Position numbers and translations under genes: made by a program. Shown in pieces: positions 36,878 to 46,566 of a stretch of 64,000 nucleotides of DNA (position 1 is the stretch's first letter; each line of letters opens with the position of its first letter). The stretch is from the NCBI RefSeq assembly GCF_018282095.1, contig NZ_CP074128.1:124001-188000 (forward strand), written 5' to 3'. This DNA comes from Pseudovibrio brasiliensis (GTDB taxonomy: Bacteria > Pseudomonadota > Alphaproteobacteria > Rhizobiales > Stappiaceae). The notes beneath the pieces are model-generated. The model searched no databases. It was given only the letters and a program-made list of their open reading frames with translations, and had not been told where the DNA came from.

Positions 36878-37645
36878 ATGCCGATTTCAGTTCCCGCCAA
36901 AGATGCTCAAGAATGGTTTCAAACTCTGAGAGGGAAGTGGCAACATTGTTACGAGACCAACAGGGTGTTGCTGGTTCTCGTGCCAATAGAGTTTCCATTT
37001 CCGGATGACTGCATTTTGACTGGGGAAGAAAAAGAAAGAAGCGCACGCTATCGGTTTATTCGAGACAGGCGAGCATATGAGTTGGGCCGCTTTATTGTTC
37101 GAACCACGCTCAAGGCTACGACTCCTCTTGAGCCTTTTGCAATTAGAGATCTAGGCAAGCCCTACATAAATGGCTATCCAGCGTTCAACATAAGCCACTC
37201 TGGTGGATTGGTTGCTGTTGCATTTGCTCGCAGGGAGCCTTTGGGCGTTGATATTGAGTTGATCCGCTCAGATAATCAATCAACTGATCTGATAGATGCT
37301 GTTTGTCATCCGGCTGAGCGTAGAGAGCTTGCAGGGTGCTCCGAGCAGGAGCGAGACGAGATGTTTTATCGTTGCTGGACCCGTAAAGAAGCTGTGTTGA
37401 AGGCAACCGGTGAAGGGCTTCGAGATGATCTTCGTTCGCTTGATGTGAAGTTATCTCAGTATCAACCGACCATTGCTTCTGAAGCTCTATCCATGGCGCT
37501 GTTTGATGTTCCTCTTCGCTGGAAAGGTTACAGCTGTGCTCTTGCTGTTGATCCAGGTGTTACAGCTATAGATGTTCTCTCACCCTTCCATTTTTATCAA
37601 CTCGCGTGTCTCGAGCAAGTCCATGACACTGAGCACGTCATCTAG
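36878..37645 (+). CDS. Sfp-type 4'-phosphopantetheinyl transferase
   Basis: A 255-residue enzyme that would attach the phosphopantetheine arm to the carrier domains of the cluster. The magnesium and CoA site is in PLGVDIELIR (the GVDIE motif), and FYRCWTRKEAVLKATGEGL is the diagnostic WxxKEAxxK-type motif. FNISHSGGLVAVAF holds the conserved SHS. The start ATG lies 6 bp after the thioesterase. Its last 66 bp overlap, on the opposite strand, the end of the 2,992-residue synthase gene. Confidence 0.93.
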   Translation: MPISVPAKDAQEWFQTLRGKWQHCYETNRVLLVLVPIEFPFPDDCILTGEEKERSARYRFIRDRRAYELGRFIVRTTLKATTPLEPFAIRDLGKPYINGYPAFNISHSGGLVAVAFARREPLGVDIELIRSDNQSTDLIDAVCHPAERRELAGCSEQERDEMFYRCWTRKEAVLKATGEGLRDDLRSLDVKLSQYQPTIASEALSMALFDVPLRWKGYSCALAVDPGVTAIDVLSPFHFYQLACLEQVHDTEHVI

Positions 37646-40600
37646 CGCCTCACCCCTCATTATGGAGTAGTGATCGGCCTCAATGACCTTCCAGTTCTGT
37701 AGATTTGGAAGAACTCCCAGCCAGTTTATCTGCGTGTTTGCACTGGTGTTTTGGTTTTCATTCAACCCTTCGGCAGTTTCAGATGCCAAAATCACATTCG
37801 CTTTCCAGAAAGGAACCGGACGCATTTGGTGATTGACCATCGCCTTGATGTTGGAGGATGTACAGCGGATAAGAGCTTCCCGATATTCTTGTTTTTCTCC
37901 GTGAATGCCCTCTTCGCTAGATTGGATGTTATCGGCTCCCCATTTTTCGCTCAGCTCCTTTAAGAAAATCTGCTCAATTTCTCGTTCGCTCAATTGTTGC
38001 AGATCTGGGCCAGAGTTTGGGGCTGGTGGGTCAATCAATGTCAACTGGCCAGAGATGCCTGACTTGTCATGGAAGTAGAGGGCTACCTCGTGTGCGATCC
38101 ATGCTCCAAATGACCAGCCGACTAAATGAACCCTTTGTTTTGCTAGGTTTTTTATCAAGGTGTCCGAGTAGACCCTTGCTCTTTCTTTTAGACTGATCTC
38201 CGGGAGGTCGGGGTTACTGTGGTGAGGGTCAGCTATGACAAGGATCTGAGTGTTAGCAGGTAGCTTTGCCGCCAATTCACGATAAGCTTCCACATCACCA
38301 CCAACCGGATGTATGAGAACAACAGTTTCTTCACCGCTTCCAGCCTGCCACTCATGTACAGTTACGGCATCAGTCCATGTGGTTTGGTTGGAATTGGGTT
38401 TAATCTCGAGCTGCTGCTCGACCAACTCCATGATCTGTCTTAGAGAGGAGTTTTTTGGGACTTGAGAAAGCAATAAACGGACGCCGTGTTTCTCTAGCAA
38501 ACCCACAAGATCGAGAAGAGTAAGAGAGTCCATACCCAGATCATAGAGGCACTCATCAGGGGCGATTTGGTCAAGGCCCAGCTGCTCTAGTAATAGAGTT
38601 TCAGTTTGATTTTGAATGGAGGTGAGTTTCGTCTCAGCATTGTCAGATATGTTTTCAAAATCAACTCCGATCAGAGATCTATAGAAGTATTGAGAGTCTT
38701 CAATATCACAAGTGCTAACCAGGACTTGCGGGAGAGACGTTGTGCGTATTTGAGAGAAGATACGCCGCCCTTCGTCGTTTGATAGCCCAACCTTCAGATG
38801 TTGCTGATGGAGTTCATCGCGCAACTCAGCAGAAACGGCCATTCCGCTCTCATTCCAGATTTCCCAATTGATGGTTGTTCTCACAGTGTTAGGTGCTACT
38901 GGATTTCTAAAATGTGCAAAGCTGTCCATCAAAGCGTTAGAGGAGGTGTAATCGAGCTGACCAGCACCACCAAGAACGGCAGACATGGATGAGCAGTAAA
39001 TAGCTCTAGCCGGCTGGAATCTCTCAATAAAATACTCGACGAAAACACTTCCTTCGTACTTTGAACGCATCTTCTTGTGAGCGTCAGCAGGGTCTCGAAA
39101 TGAGATCAGGTTTCCTTCACCGATACCTGAAGCATGGACAATCCCGGTAACAGGCAAGTTTATCTCTGCGATGCTATCTAAAGTCGTTGCCCAAATATCT
39201 GGGTTTCCTATGTCTGCTTTGATCAGATGTATTCTGGAGATCTCTCGCAATAACCCTGCGGGGACACTTGGATTGCGTGAAACGATTGCGACTTGCGACT
39301 GAGGGTCAGACAGTAAACTCTTGCAAACCTGAGTTCCGATAGCTCCACTACCACCGGTCACCACAAAGAGACCTTCTTTCTCCGCTTCAGCAATGGCTGT
39401 AGCTTGATTTCTTATGGGCAAAGTAGAAACTTCGGACTGCCAAACGAACTCATTTCTTATTGCGAGACGCTCTTTGCCTTGTTCTTGAAGTGAGAGTGCA
39501 AAGGCAACTTTAGACCACCCTCTACTGGATGGAGTATCATCAATGTCCAACCACAATGTTTGGATACCAAACTCTTGAGGAATAACTGATAATGGGCCTG
39601 AAAGCATGCCATGTTGTGGCTGGTTGACCGTACCGAATACAGGTAAAGCTCCACTGGAGAGCAAGCAAATTCTGGAAATTTTCAGACCGCATGCTTGCTG
39701 AGCTTGAAGAAGATAAGTCAGGCTATCGAGGCAGACGCTTTGAGCTTGCTGGAGATCAGCCAGTTTATCTCCTGTCCTCCTGTAAAAGAGCGGAAGGGAA
39801 TGTATCCAGTCTACTTCTTCAAGATCCATGTTTGCGAGCTGCTGAGTAAGCTGCTCAATGGAGCTCTTGCAGAATGGATTTACCGAGAGATTGCCCGGGA
39901 CGGCAGTTAAAGCGTGACCTTCAATGAAGACAGGAACAACCTGATTATAGACTTCATTGAGTGGTAGCAGATCATCAGGATTGCTATTTGCGTCCAGTAA
40001 TACAACTGCCGTTCTTGGAACTTTGCCAGCGTTGCTGCTTTCGATCCGGCACACTGGCTGCCAGACCATTTGACTGAGCCATTCGCTTTCTGGAAGCCGC
40101 TGAGGAAGGTTGGTGGCTTCCTGATTTTGGGACATTTCTTGTTCAAAAACAGTATATTGTCGAAGATTGAAGCTATATCCCGGGTGATCCCATGGTGGCG
40201 GCGTGCTTTGCTGGTTGGTGATGCTGGAGGGAGATGAGCTGTTGTAACGCTGCGGAGTAACTGCCTCAAAAGCAGGTTGTTTCAAGGCTTGGCCCAAGAC
40301 AACGTGCGTGTTGGTGCCGCCAATCCCAAAGCTGCTAACGCCCGCATAACGGGGGGCAGGGCTTTCCCAACTTCTGCCAACAGACGGAACATAAAAGCCT
40401 TTTTCATCCAAACCCAGTTCTGGGTTAGGGAGTTCAAACCCAAGATTAGGCGGTAAGTAAGCATGGTAGACCGAGAGTGCTGCTCGAATGACGCCAAGAA
40501 CACCGGCTCCGGCTCCTAAATGGCCGACCTGGCTTTTAACGGATGAGAGCGCACAGGAACCTTCTGTGAGTTTACCATAGGCATTGGAAAGTGCTTGTAC

Positions 40601-43600
40601 TTCAATGGGATCACCCAGTTGTGTCCCTGTTCCATGAGCTTCGACGTAACCGATTTGATCGCCGCTTAAGCCAGCATTCGCAAGTGCTTGTCGGATGACC
40701 TTCTCCTGACCGGAAACAGAGGGAGAAGTATAGCTCATTTTGGACCGTCCATCGTTGTTGATAGCCGATCCTTCAATAACTGCGTAAATGCGATCTCCGT
40801 TGGCTAGAGCGCGGTCCAGACACTTCAGAACCACGACACCTACACCGCTTGCACCAATGGTTCCGCTGGCGTCATTGCTGAAGGGCGCGCAGTTGCCGTC
40901 CTTGGAAAAGATGTGTTGCGACTGATACTTATAACCTTCTGTCATATCGGGATCGACAAGGACACCACCTGCAAGCATAACATCGCATTCGGCATTTTTA
41001 AGCATGCCTGCAGCACTGTGAATACCAACCAGCGAGCTACCGCAAGCAGCTTGTAGCGTTATGGCTGGGCCTTTGAGATCAAGCTGAAAGGCGACCTTGG
41101 TTGCGAGGAAGTCTTTCTCGTGGTGCAAGGCCATTTGGAACTTGTCGGGAAGGGCGAGTGAGGAGGCTGAACGGAGGGCGGCGTGGTAGTAGGTTGTTTC
41201 ACCACAGCTTGCGATGACGCCGATGTTCTGGTCATTGTGGTGAAGAGAAATACCAGCATTTTCAAGAGCATGTACGCAGCTCATCATGAAATGTCGTTGC
41301 TGTGGATCCATAAGTGCGGCTTCGCGGGGGCTGATGCCGAAGTACTCGGGATCAAACGACACCATTTCGCTCATCTGACTTCTGGCACCAACGAAGTCAG
41401 GATTATCCGGGGTGAAATGTTCGATACCACTTCGGTTTTCGAGCACCATGGACCAGAACTCTGCAAGATTATCTGCGCCTGGAACCCTGAGTGCCATGCC
41501 GATGATGGCAACTTTATCCGCGCTTTGAGCTGCTTGCTCTTTGCTGTCCGGCTGCTCCGTTTCACCATCCTTTTCAATATGTTCTGCCAGTTTAGCAGGT
41601 GTTACATGGCGGAACAGATCAGCAATACTCACCTTCACGCCGAACTCTTTGCTCAGATGCATTTGGTAACGCATCAGCTGCAGAGAGGAGCAGCCAGCCT
41701 CAAAGAATGTTTGATCTGCAGAGATTGGAGAGCCGACAACATCTTCAAATGCCGCGATGAGCTGGTTTGTGCGTTGGTTTGCGTTTTTTGTGTGTTTTTT
41801 GCGTTTCTTTGTTTCAAGCAGAATCCAATCACACAGCTTCAACGCTCTCTGGTCGATCTTGCCACTTGGTGTACGCGGCCAGTTCTCAATCTGCCTGAAC
41901 TCGTCGATACGAATGTAATCTGGTAGCCGGTTTGAAAGGTGGCAGTTAAGATCATCAGCACTAATGGAACTGTCCCGAAGGCTGACATAGGCGAATAACT
42001 TTTTGTGCTCTCCATCGAACACAACGGACGCCTGCTCGACTGCACCGTGATCGATGAGAGACATTTCCAGCTCGCCAAGTTCGACCCGGTGGCCGGAGAT
42101 TTTCACCTGATGATCCTGTCGGCCCTGATAGTTCAGGTGGCCATTCTGATCCAGAACGCCAATATCGCCCGTTTTGTAGTAAAGCTGAGATGCACCCGAG
42201 CTGCCATTTGGTTGGCGCTTAACGAACTGATCTTTGTTTAGCTCTGCATTGTTCAGATAGCAGCGACGGACCCATTGGCCTCCAATGAGGAGATGGCCCG
42301 GTTCGCCCGATACAACGGGTTGGTAGCTGTCGTCGACAAGCATGATCTCCGTATTGGCGATAGGATTGCCAATAGGGGGACGTGTTGGCCAGTTCGCTGG
42401 AGAGCCATGTAGACTATGAACGCAAACCACATGGGTTTCTGTAGGGCCGTAATGATTGTGCAAGGAAGCTTGAGGCAGTCTGGCGAAGAAATCGCGCAGT
42501 GCTCTGGTGCAATAAAGTTGTTCGCCCGCTGTCACCACGTTCTTTAAGGCAGCTGGGAAGATCTCGAACGTCAAAGCAGCTTCACAAAACAACTCCAAAG
42601 CTACAAAAGGCATATAGATGCGCTCAATGGTGTTGTCGCGCATGTATGTCAGCAGGCATCGCATGTCCTGTCGCCAGGCTGGATCAATGATATGGAAGCA
42701 ACCACCAGAGCAGAGTGTCGAAAATATCTCCTGAAACGAAACATCAAAGGCCAGCTTAGAGAACTGCATGGTGCTTTCAGCGGCGGGTAACTCTCCTTGT
42801 TCTTGCTGCCAATGCAACAAGTTGCAGAGTGTTTCGTTATAGACGTCGACTCCTTTGGGTTGGCCTGTCGAACCTGAGGTGAACAGCGTATAAAGCGGCC
42901 TTTCACTGTCAGGGAGTTCTAAAGCCGCTACATCTTGAGTGCCTTTGAGGTCTTCCAGTTCCACCGGAATTAGGAGGAGATCACCCTGTTGAAGTTCTGG
43001 TGGATAGGGTGCTCCTGCTTGATGGAGGACTGCTACTGGCTTGGCTTGTGAGACAACGGCTTGCAGCAGTTTTTCGGGGTAACTGAAGTCCAGCGGCACG
43101 ACTGTTACGCCCAGCTTTGTCAGGGCAAGGAGCGCAATGATGTACTCAGGAGAGGCATCCATGTAGAGCGCGATCCGTAATGGCTCTGTTGGATCTTCAG
43201 CACCAACGACCGTAGACTGCAGGTGTGCTGCGAGTGCGTCTGATAGCTTACCAAGCTCTTGATAGGAAAGTGTATTGTCTTGCCATGCCAAGGCTGGAGC
43301 GTGAGGTGTTTGCAAAATCTGATCGTGGAACCAGGCAGCCACCGATTTGTGTGGCAGTGCTAAATCGCTTCCTTTTAGATGAGATACCTGTTGCTGCTTG
43401 TCGGTCTTGAAAATATCGCCTGCTGGTTTGTCCAGTTCCATCTGAGATAACCCAGCGAGCATGGCTTGTTCCAGCTGCGCAATGTCCTCTGTGCTGAAGT
43501 AAGCAAGGTCATACTCCCAATAGAACTGGTAGGTCTCAGCCTCATCCAGAACTGAAAGATAAAGCGGGCATTTAGGGGTGATGCACTCCGGGAAAGATGG

Positions 43601-46558
43601 CGGCGAATATTCTCCGTTCAGGTTCAGTGTTTCATAGCGTGTGTTTTCAGTCGCAAACATAAACTCGAAAGGCAGACCTGATAGGTGGTTCGCCTTTTGC
43701 AAGTGGTCTACGACATGTTCAAAAGCAACTTCCTGACAAGCAAGTGTGCATTTTGAAACTTCGGCCAATGCGCTCGTATTCTGTCCAATGGTTTGGGCAG
43801 GATAGATCACCACCGGCAACAGCATTGTGTTGGCGAACATTCCAACAGTCGCCTCAAACTCTGATGTGTTGCGGTTGGCTACTGGGCTTGCGATCGTAAA
43901 TCTTGATTTGCCCAAATGCGCATAAAGCGCATGTGCGAACAGGGAATGGAAGACCTGATGAGGTGTCAGCGAAAGTTGATGAGCAGTTGCGATCAACTTT
44001 GCCCGATGAGCGCCTTCAAGGCGCATCAAACGCGTGCGGCCTGCCGGTCCTTCCCGATCACCATGTTTTGAGTTCAACACAGGTGACCAGCATGCGGAGA
44101 AACCTGCTTCCTCATAGATTTTGAAGAGTTGTTCCCGCTGTGTTTTGTAATGCTCGCTTTCCCAGGTTTGCACCTGCCAAGCCGCAAAATCCAACGGGGT
44201 GAGGGAGGCCTTTTTCTGCTCGGAGAGCTCCTCATTGAGTTGAGCCTTATAAGCCTGGGAAAGGTCCTCAAACAGGATATTGAGGGACCAGCCATCCAAA
44301 ACGATGTGATGCGCATGGAGGATGAGCACACTTGAACCATCGGATTCATGCGCAAGATGAAGCTGAAACAAGTGGGGCACTTCAAGGTCAAACGGTTGAC
44401 CGAAGAGTGTGTTTTGCAGTGCTGCGATCTCGTTCTGCTCTAAGACACCGTGGTAATGAAACATCTCAGGATTATTCTGCGCAACGTGCTGTTCCACTCC
44501 ATCGTCCGTCAGGTGAAAGCTGGTGCGCAGCGCTGGATGTTGTTTTGCGAGAGCTCGTGACGCTCTCTCTAGCTTTTCGGGATTGAGCTCTCCGGCGAAC
44601 CGGAAAGTGAAGGGTGTGTTGTAAGAGGTGTCAGAAGGGTTCTTTTGCTGCTGCAGCCACAAACGCTTCTGCTCAGACGTCGCGTGGGCTTTCGAAATGT
44701 TTGACGGGGAGGGAACCGGCGGCAAGACGTTCAGCTGAGGGCCTTGATTTCGGATCGTATCTGCAAGCTCAGAAAAAGTTAGATTTAGGAGCTGGGATGG
44801 AACTAAGCGATAGCCAAGTGTCTTGTTCAGGTGATTTGCAAGACTAATCGCCTTCAGGGAGTCTCCGCCTGCGATGAGCACTGTATCCTCACCATTCAAG
44901 TGAGGCACACTCAAAACCAACTCCGCAGCCTTCAAAATGTCCGTGAGGATTTCGTCTGTAGTTCCACTGGAAGATTGTGCGGGGCGGAGTGGAGCGCAGT
45001 CCATCTTCTGGAAGGCATCTCGATCAATTTTGCCGTTTGCATTCAGGGGCATTTCGTCAATGCAAAAGATCTGGTGAGGGCGCATGTAATCCGGCAGATG
45101 CGCTGACATGTGGGCATTAAGATCTGCATAGTTTAGACGCGTATCCGCTGTCAGATACGCGTGTAGCTCGAGCGGTTTTCCGGGTTCCTGATGTGCGAGT
45201 ACAAACGCTTGCTGCACCTTAGAAAAATGCTGGAGCCCCTGTTCTATTTCCTCCAGTTCAACACGAAACCCACGGACTTTAACTTGCCTGTCAACGCGGC
45301 CAACATATTCTACGAGTCCTTTGTTGTTGAGGCGGACCAGATCACCGGTGCGATACCACCTCCGGCCATCTGAAAGCTCGACAAAGCTGTGCTGTGTTTC
45401 CTCTTCTCTGTTCAGATAGCCATGCGCTACGCCAGTCCCGCCAATATAGAGTTCAGCAGCCTCTGCTGGGTTAGCTCTCTCTCCATTGGAGGACCGCAGC
45501 TGACAGTCTGTGCTGGCAATGGGTTTGCCGATCGGAACAACGTCACCACTAAAGCCGCGAGGGATGGGGTAGCTTAATGCAAAGGTCGCGCATTCCGTGG
45601 GGCCGTAGATGTTGTGTATTTGGCAAGCGCTTTGCGGGTTTGCCTCATACCAGCCCTGTACGGTGTGCGGGTTGATTTGCTCTCCACCGATCAACAGATG
45701 TTCGAGTGTGGTGAAACAGGTTGCCCCGTAATCAACCATGGCGTTGAACAGCGAGACTGTCATGAACATAGTTTTGATGGAGCGCTTTTCCAGCTTCCTC
45801 GCAAAACCTTCAAAGTCAGCTGTTTCCTCTGCAGAGAAAACAACGATACAGCCACCTGTTAAAAGCGGCACCCAGACATCAAAGCTGAGGGCATCAAATG
45901 CCGGGTTGGAAATGTGTGCGTAGCGATCTCCAATGGACATTGGAACGAAACGCGGCTGATGCGCGAGCCTCTCAATGGCCGTCAGAGGAACTTGCACACC
46001 CTTTGGTCTTCCCGTTGTTCCGGACGTGTAAAAAAGAAAAGCCGTGCTGGCGACTGAGGAGGCTTGGAACTGGCCTTGGTCATCAGGCAAACTTTCAGCA
46101 ACCAACTCACCGATATGGAGAGTTTTGTATGTTGCCGAGGGAACGGATCTGGAGTGTGCTTCTTGTGATGTGATCAGGAAGCGCGCCTGACTATCAGCTA
46201 AAATAGCAGCTTGCCTGTTTGGTGGACTTGCAGCATCCAGCGGGACAACAGTCGCTCCTGCTTTCAGGATTGCAAGCATGAGGACAATGAGTTCCTGAGA
46301 CCGCGGCAAGCAAACAGCAACAGCATTACCTTGCTTCACACCATGCTGCCTCAGCAGTGCTGCGGACCGGGAAGAATGTGTGCCAAGTTCCAGATAGGTG
46401 AGCGTGCTGTCATGGTCCTGAACGGCTGTCAGTTTTGGAAAACGTGCAGCATAATAACTGATGCTCTCAAACAGTGAGGACTGGACCGGACCTTCCTCAC
46501 CCAACTTCAAGTCAACATAATCAGAGGCTGAATGGTCATGTGAGATAGTGCTGTTCAT
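37580..46558 (-). CDS. Hybrid NRPS-PKS: A-PCP-C-A-PCP-KS-KR-ACP-TE
   Basis: A 2,992-residue synthase. A1 about 30-520 (FYTSGTTGRPKG, A10 lysine in NANGKIDR); PCP1 with Ser567; C about 620-1045 (HHIVLDG at 750); A2 about 1070-1575; PCP2 with Ser1625; KS about 1680-2095 with Cys1839, His1975 and His2013 intact; KR about 2160-2560 (TGGSGAIG at 2401, Tyr2537); ACP with Ser2678; TE about 2735-2985 with Ser2816 and His2963. There is no acyltransferase between KS and KR, so malonyl must be loaded in trans, and there is no leading C domain, so A1 is a loading module. By position, A1 reads DAFMLGIT (branched aliphatic) and A2 reads DVQIVAHV (proline-like). The predicted product is an aliphatic residue, Pro and a reduced two-carbon unit. 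It starts 8 bp after the previous synthase. Confidence 0.93.
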   Translation of the reverse strand: MNSTISHDHSASDYVDLKLGEEGPVQSSLFESISYYAARFPKLTAVQDHDSTLTYLELGTHSSRSAALLRQHGVKQGNAVAVCLPRSQELIVLMLAILKAGATVVPLDAASPPNRQAAILADSQARFLITSQEAHSRSVPSATYKTLHIGELVAESLPDDQGQFQASSVASTAFLFYTSGTTGRPKGVQVPLTAIERLAHQPRFVPMSIGDRYAHISNPAFDALSFDVWVPLLTGGCIVVFSAEETADFEGFARKLEKRSIKTMFMTVSLFNAMVDYGATCFTTLEHLLIGGEQINPHTVQGWYEANPQSACQIHNIYGPTECATFALSYPIPRGFSGDVVPIGKPIASTDCQLRSSNGERANPAEAAELYIGGTGVAHGYLNREEETQHSFVELSDGRRWYRTGDLVRLNNKGLVEYVGRVDRQVKVRGFRVELEEIEQGLQHFSKVQQAFVLAHQEPGKPLELHAYLTADTRLNYADLNAHMSAHLPDYMRPHQIFCIDEMPLNANGKIDRDAFQKMDCAPLRPAQSSSGTTDEILTDILKAAELVLSVPHLNGEDTVLIAGGDSLKAISLANHLNKTLGYRLVPSQLLNLTFSELADTIRNQGPQLNVLPPVPSPSNISKAHATSEQKRLWLQQQKNPSDTSYNTPFTFRFAGELNPEKLERASRALAKQHPALRTSFHLTDDGVEQHVAQNNPEMFHYHGVLEQNEIAALQNTLFGQPFDLEVPHLFQLHLAHESDGSSVLILHAHHIVLDGWSLNILFEDLSQAYKAQLNEELSEQKKASLTPLDFAAWQVQTWESEHYKTQREQLFKIYEEAGFSACWSPVLNSKHGDREGPAGRTRLMRLEGAHRAKLIATAHQLSLTPHQVFHSLFAHALYAHLGKSRFTIASPVANRNTSEFEATVGMFANTMLLPVVIYPAQTIGQNTSALAEVSKCTLACQEVAFEHVVDHLQKANHLSGLPFEFMFATENTRYETLNLNGEYSPPSFPECITPKCPLYLSVLDEAETYQFYWEYDLAYFSTEDIAQLEQAMLAGLSQMELDKPAGDIFKTDKQQQVSHLKGSDLALPHKSVAAWFHDQILQTPHAPALAWQDNTLSYQELGKLSDALAAHLQSTVVGAEDPTEPLRIALYMDASPEYIIALLALTKLGVTVVPLDFSYPEKLLQAVVSQAKPVAVLHQAGAPYPPELQQGDLLLIPVELEDLKGTQDVAALELPDSERPLYTLFTSGSTGQPKGVDVYNETLCNLLHWQQEQGELPAAESTMQFSKLAFDVSFQEIFSTLCSGGCFHIIDPAWRQDMRCLLTYMRDNTIERIYMPFVALELFCEAALTFEIFPAALKNVVTAGEQLYCTRALRDFFARLPQASLHNHYGPTETHVVCVHSLHGSPANWPTRPPIGNPIANTEIMLVDDSYQPVVSGEPGHLLIGGQWVRRCYLNNAELNKDQFVKRQPNGSSGASQLYYKTGDIGVLDQNGHLNYQGRQDHQVKISGHRVELGELEMSLIDHGAVEQASVVFDGEHKKLFAYVSLRDSSISADDLNCHLSNRLPDYIRIDEFRQIENWPRTPSGKIDQRALKLCDWILLETKKRKKHTKNANQRTNQLIAAFEDVVGSPISADQTFFEAGCSSLQLMRYQMHLSKEFGVKVSIADLFRHVTPAKLAEHIEKDGETEQPDSKEQAAQSADKVAIIGMALRVPGADNLAEFWSMVLENRSGIEHFTPDNPDFVGARSQMSEMVSFDPEYFGISPREAALMDPQQRHFMMSCVHALENAGISLHHNDQNIGVIASCGETTYYHAALRSASSLALPDKFQMALHHEKDFLATKVAFQLDLKGPAITLQAACGSSLVGIHSAAGMLKNAECDVMLAGGVLVDPDMTEGYKYQSQHIFSKDGNCAPFSNDASGTIGASGVGVVVLKCLDRALANGDRIYAVIEGSAINNDGRSKMSYTSPSVSGQEKVIRQALANAGLSGDQIGYVEAHGTGTQLGDPIEVQALSNAYGKLTEGSCALSSVKSQVGHLGAGAGVLGVIRAALSVYHAYLPPNLGFELPNPELGLDEKGFYVPSVGRSWESPAPRYAGVSSFGIGGTNTHVVLGQALKQPAFEAVTPQRYNSSSPSSITNQQSTPPPWDHPGYSFNLRQYTVFEQEMSQNQEATNLPQRLPESEWLSQMVWQPVCRIESSNAGKVPRTAVVLLDANSNPDDLLPLNEVYNQVVPVFIEGHALTAVPGNLSVNPFCKSSIEQLTQQLANMDLEEVDWIHSLPLFYRRTGDKLADLQQAQSVCLDSLTYLLQAQQACGLKISRICLLSSGALPVFGTVNQPQHGMLSGPLSVIPQEFGIQTLWLDIDDTPSSRGWSKVAFALSLQEQGKERLAIRNEFVWQSEVSTLPIRNQATAIAEAEKEGLFVVTGGSGAIGTQVCKSLLSDPQSQVAIVSRNPSVPAGLLREISRIHLIKADIGNPDIWATTLDSIAEINLPVTGIVHASGIGEGNLISFRDPADAHKKMRSKYEGSVFVEYFIERFQPARAIYCSSMSAVLGGAGQLDYTSSNALMDSFAHFRNPVAPNTVRTTINWEIWNESGMAVSAELRDELHQQHLKVGLSNDEGRRIFSQIRTTSLPQVLVSTCDIEDSQYFYRSLIGVDFENISDNAETKLTSIQNQTETLLLEQLGLDQIAPDECLYDLGMDSLTLLDLVGLLEKHGVRLLLSQVPKNSSLRQIMELVEQQLEIKPNSNQTTWTDAVTVHEWQAGSGEETVVLIHPVGGDVEAYRELAAKLPANTQILVIADPHHSNPDLPEISLKERARVYSDTLIKNLAKQRVHLVGWSFGAWIAHEVALYFHDKSGISGQLTLIDPPAPNSGPDLQQLSEREIEQIFLKELSEKWGADNIQSSEEGIHGEKQEYREALIRCTSSNIKAMVNHQMRPVPFWKANVILASETAEGLNENQNTSANTQINWLGVLPNLQNWKVIEADHYSIMRGEALDDVLSVMDLLETRELIKMEG

Positions 46559-46566
46559 GATGACCT

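Noticed and set aside
41183-41926. A 247-codon plus-strand frame inside the large synthase gene
   Set aside because: It is antisense to the KS/PCP region of a clearly coding megasynthase and has no domain of its own.
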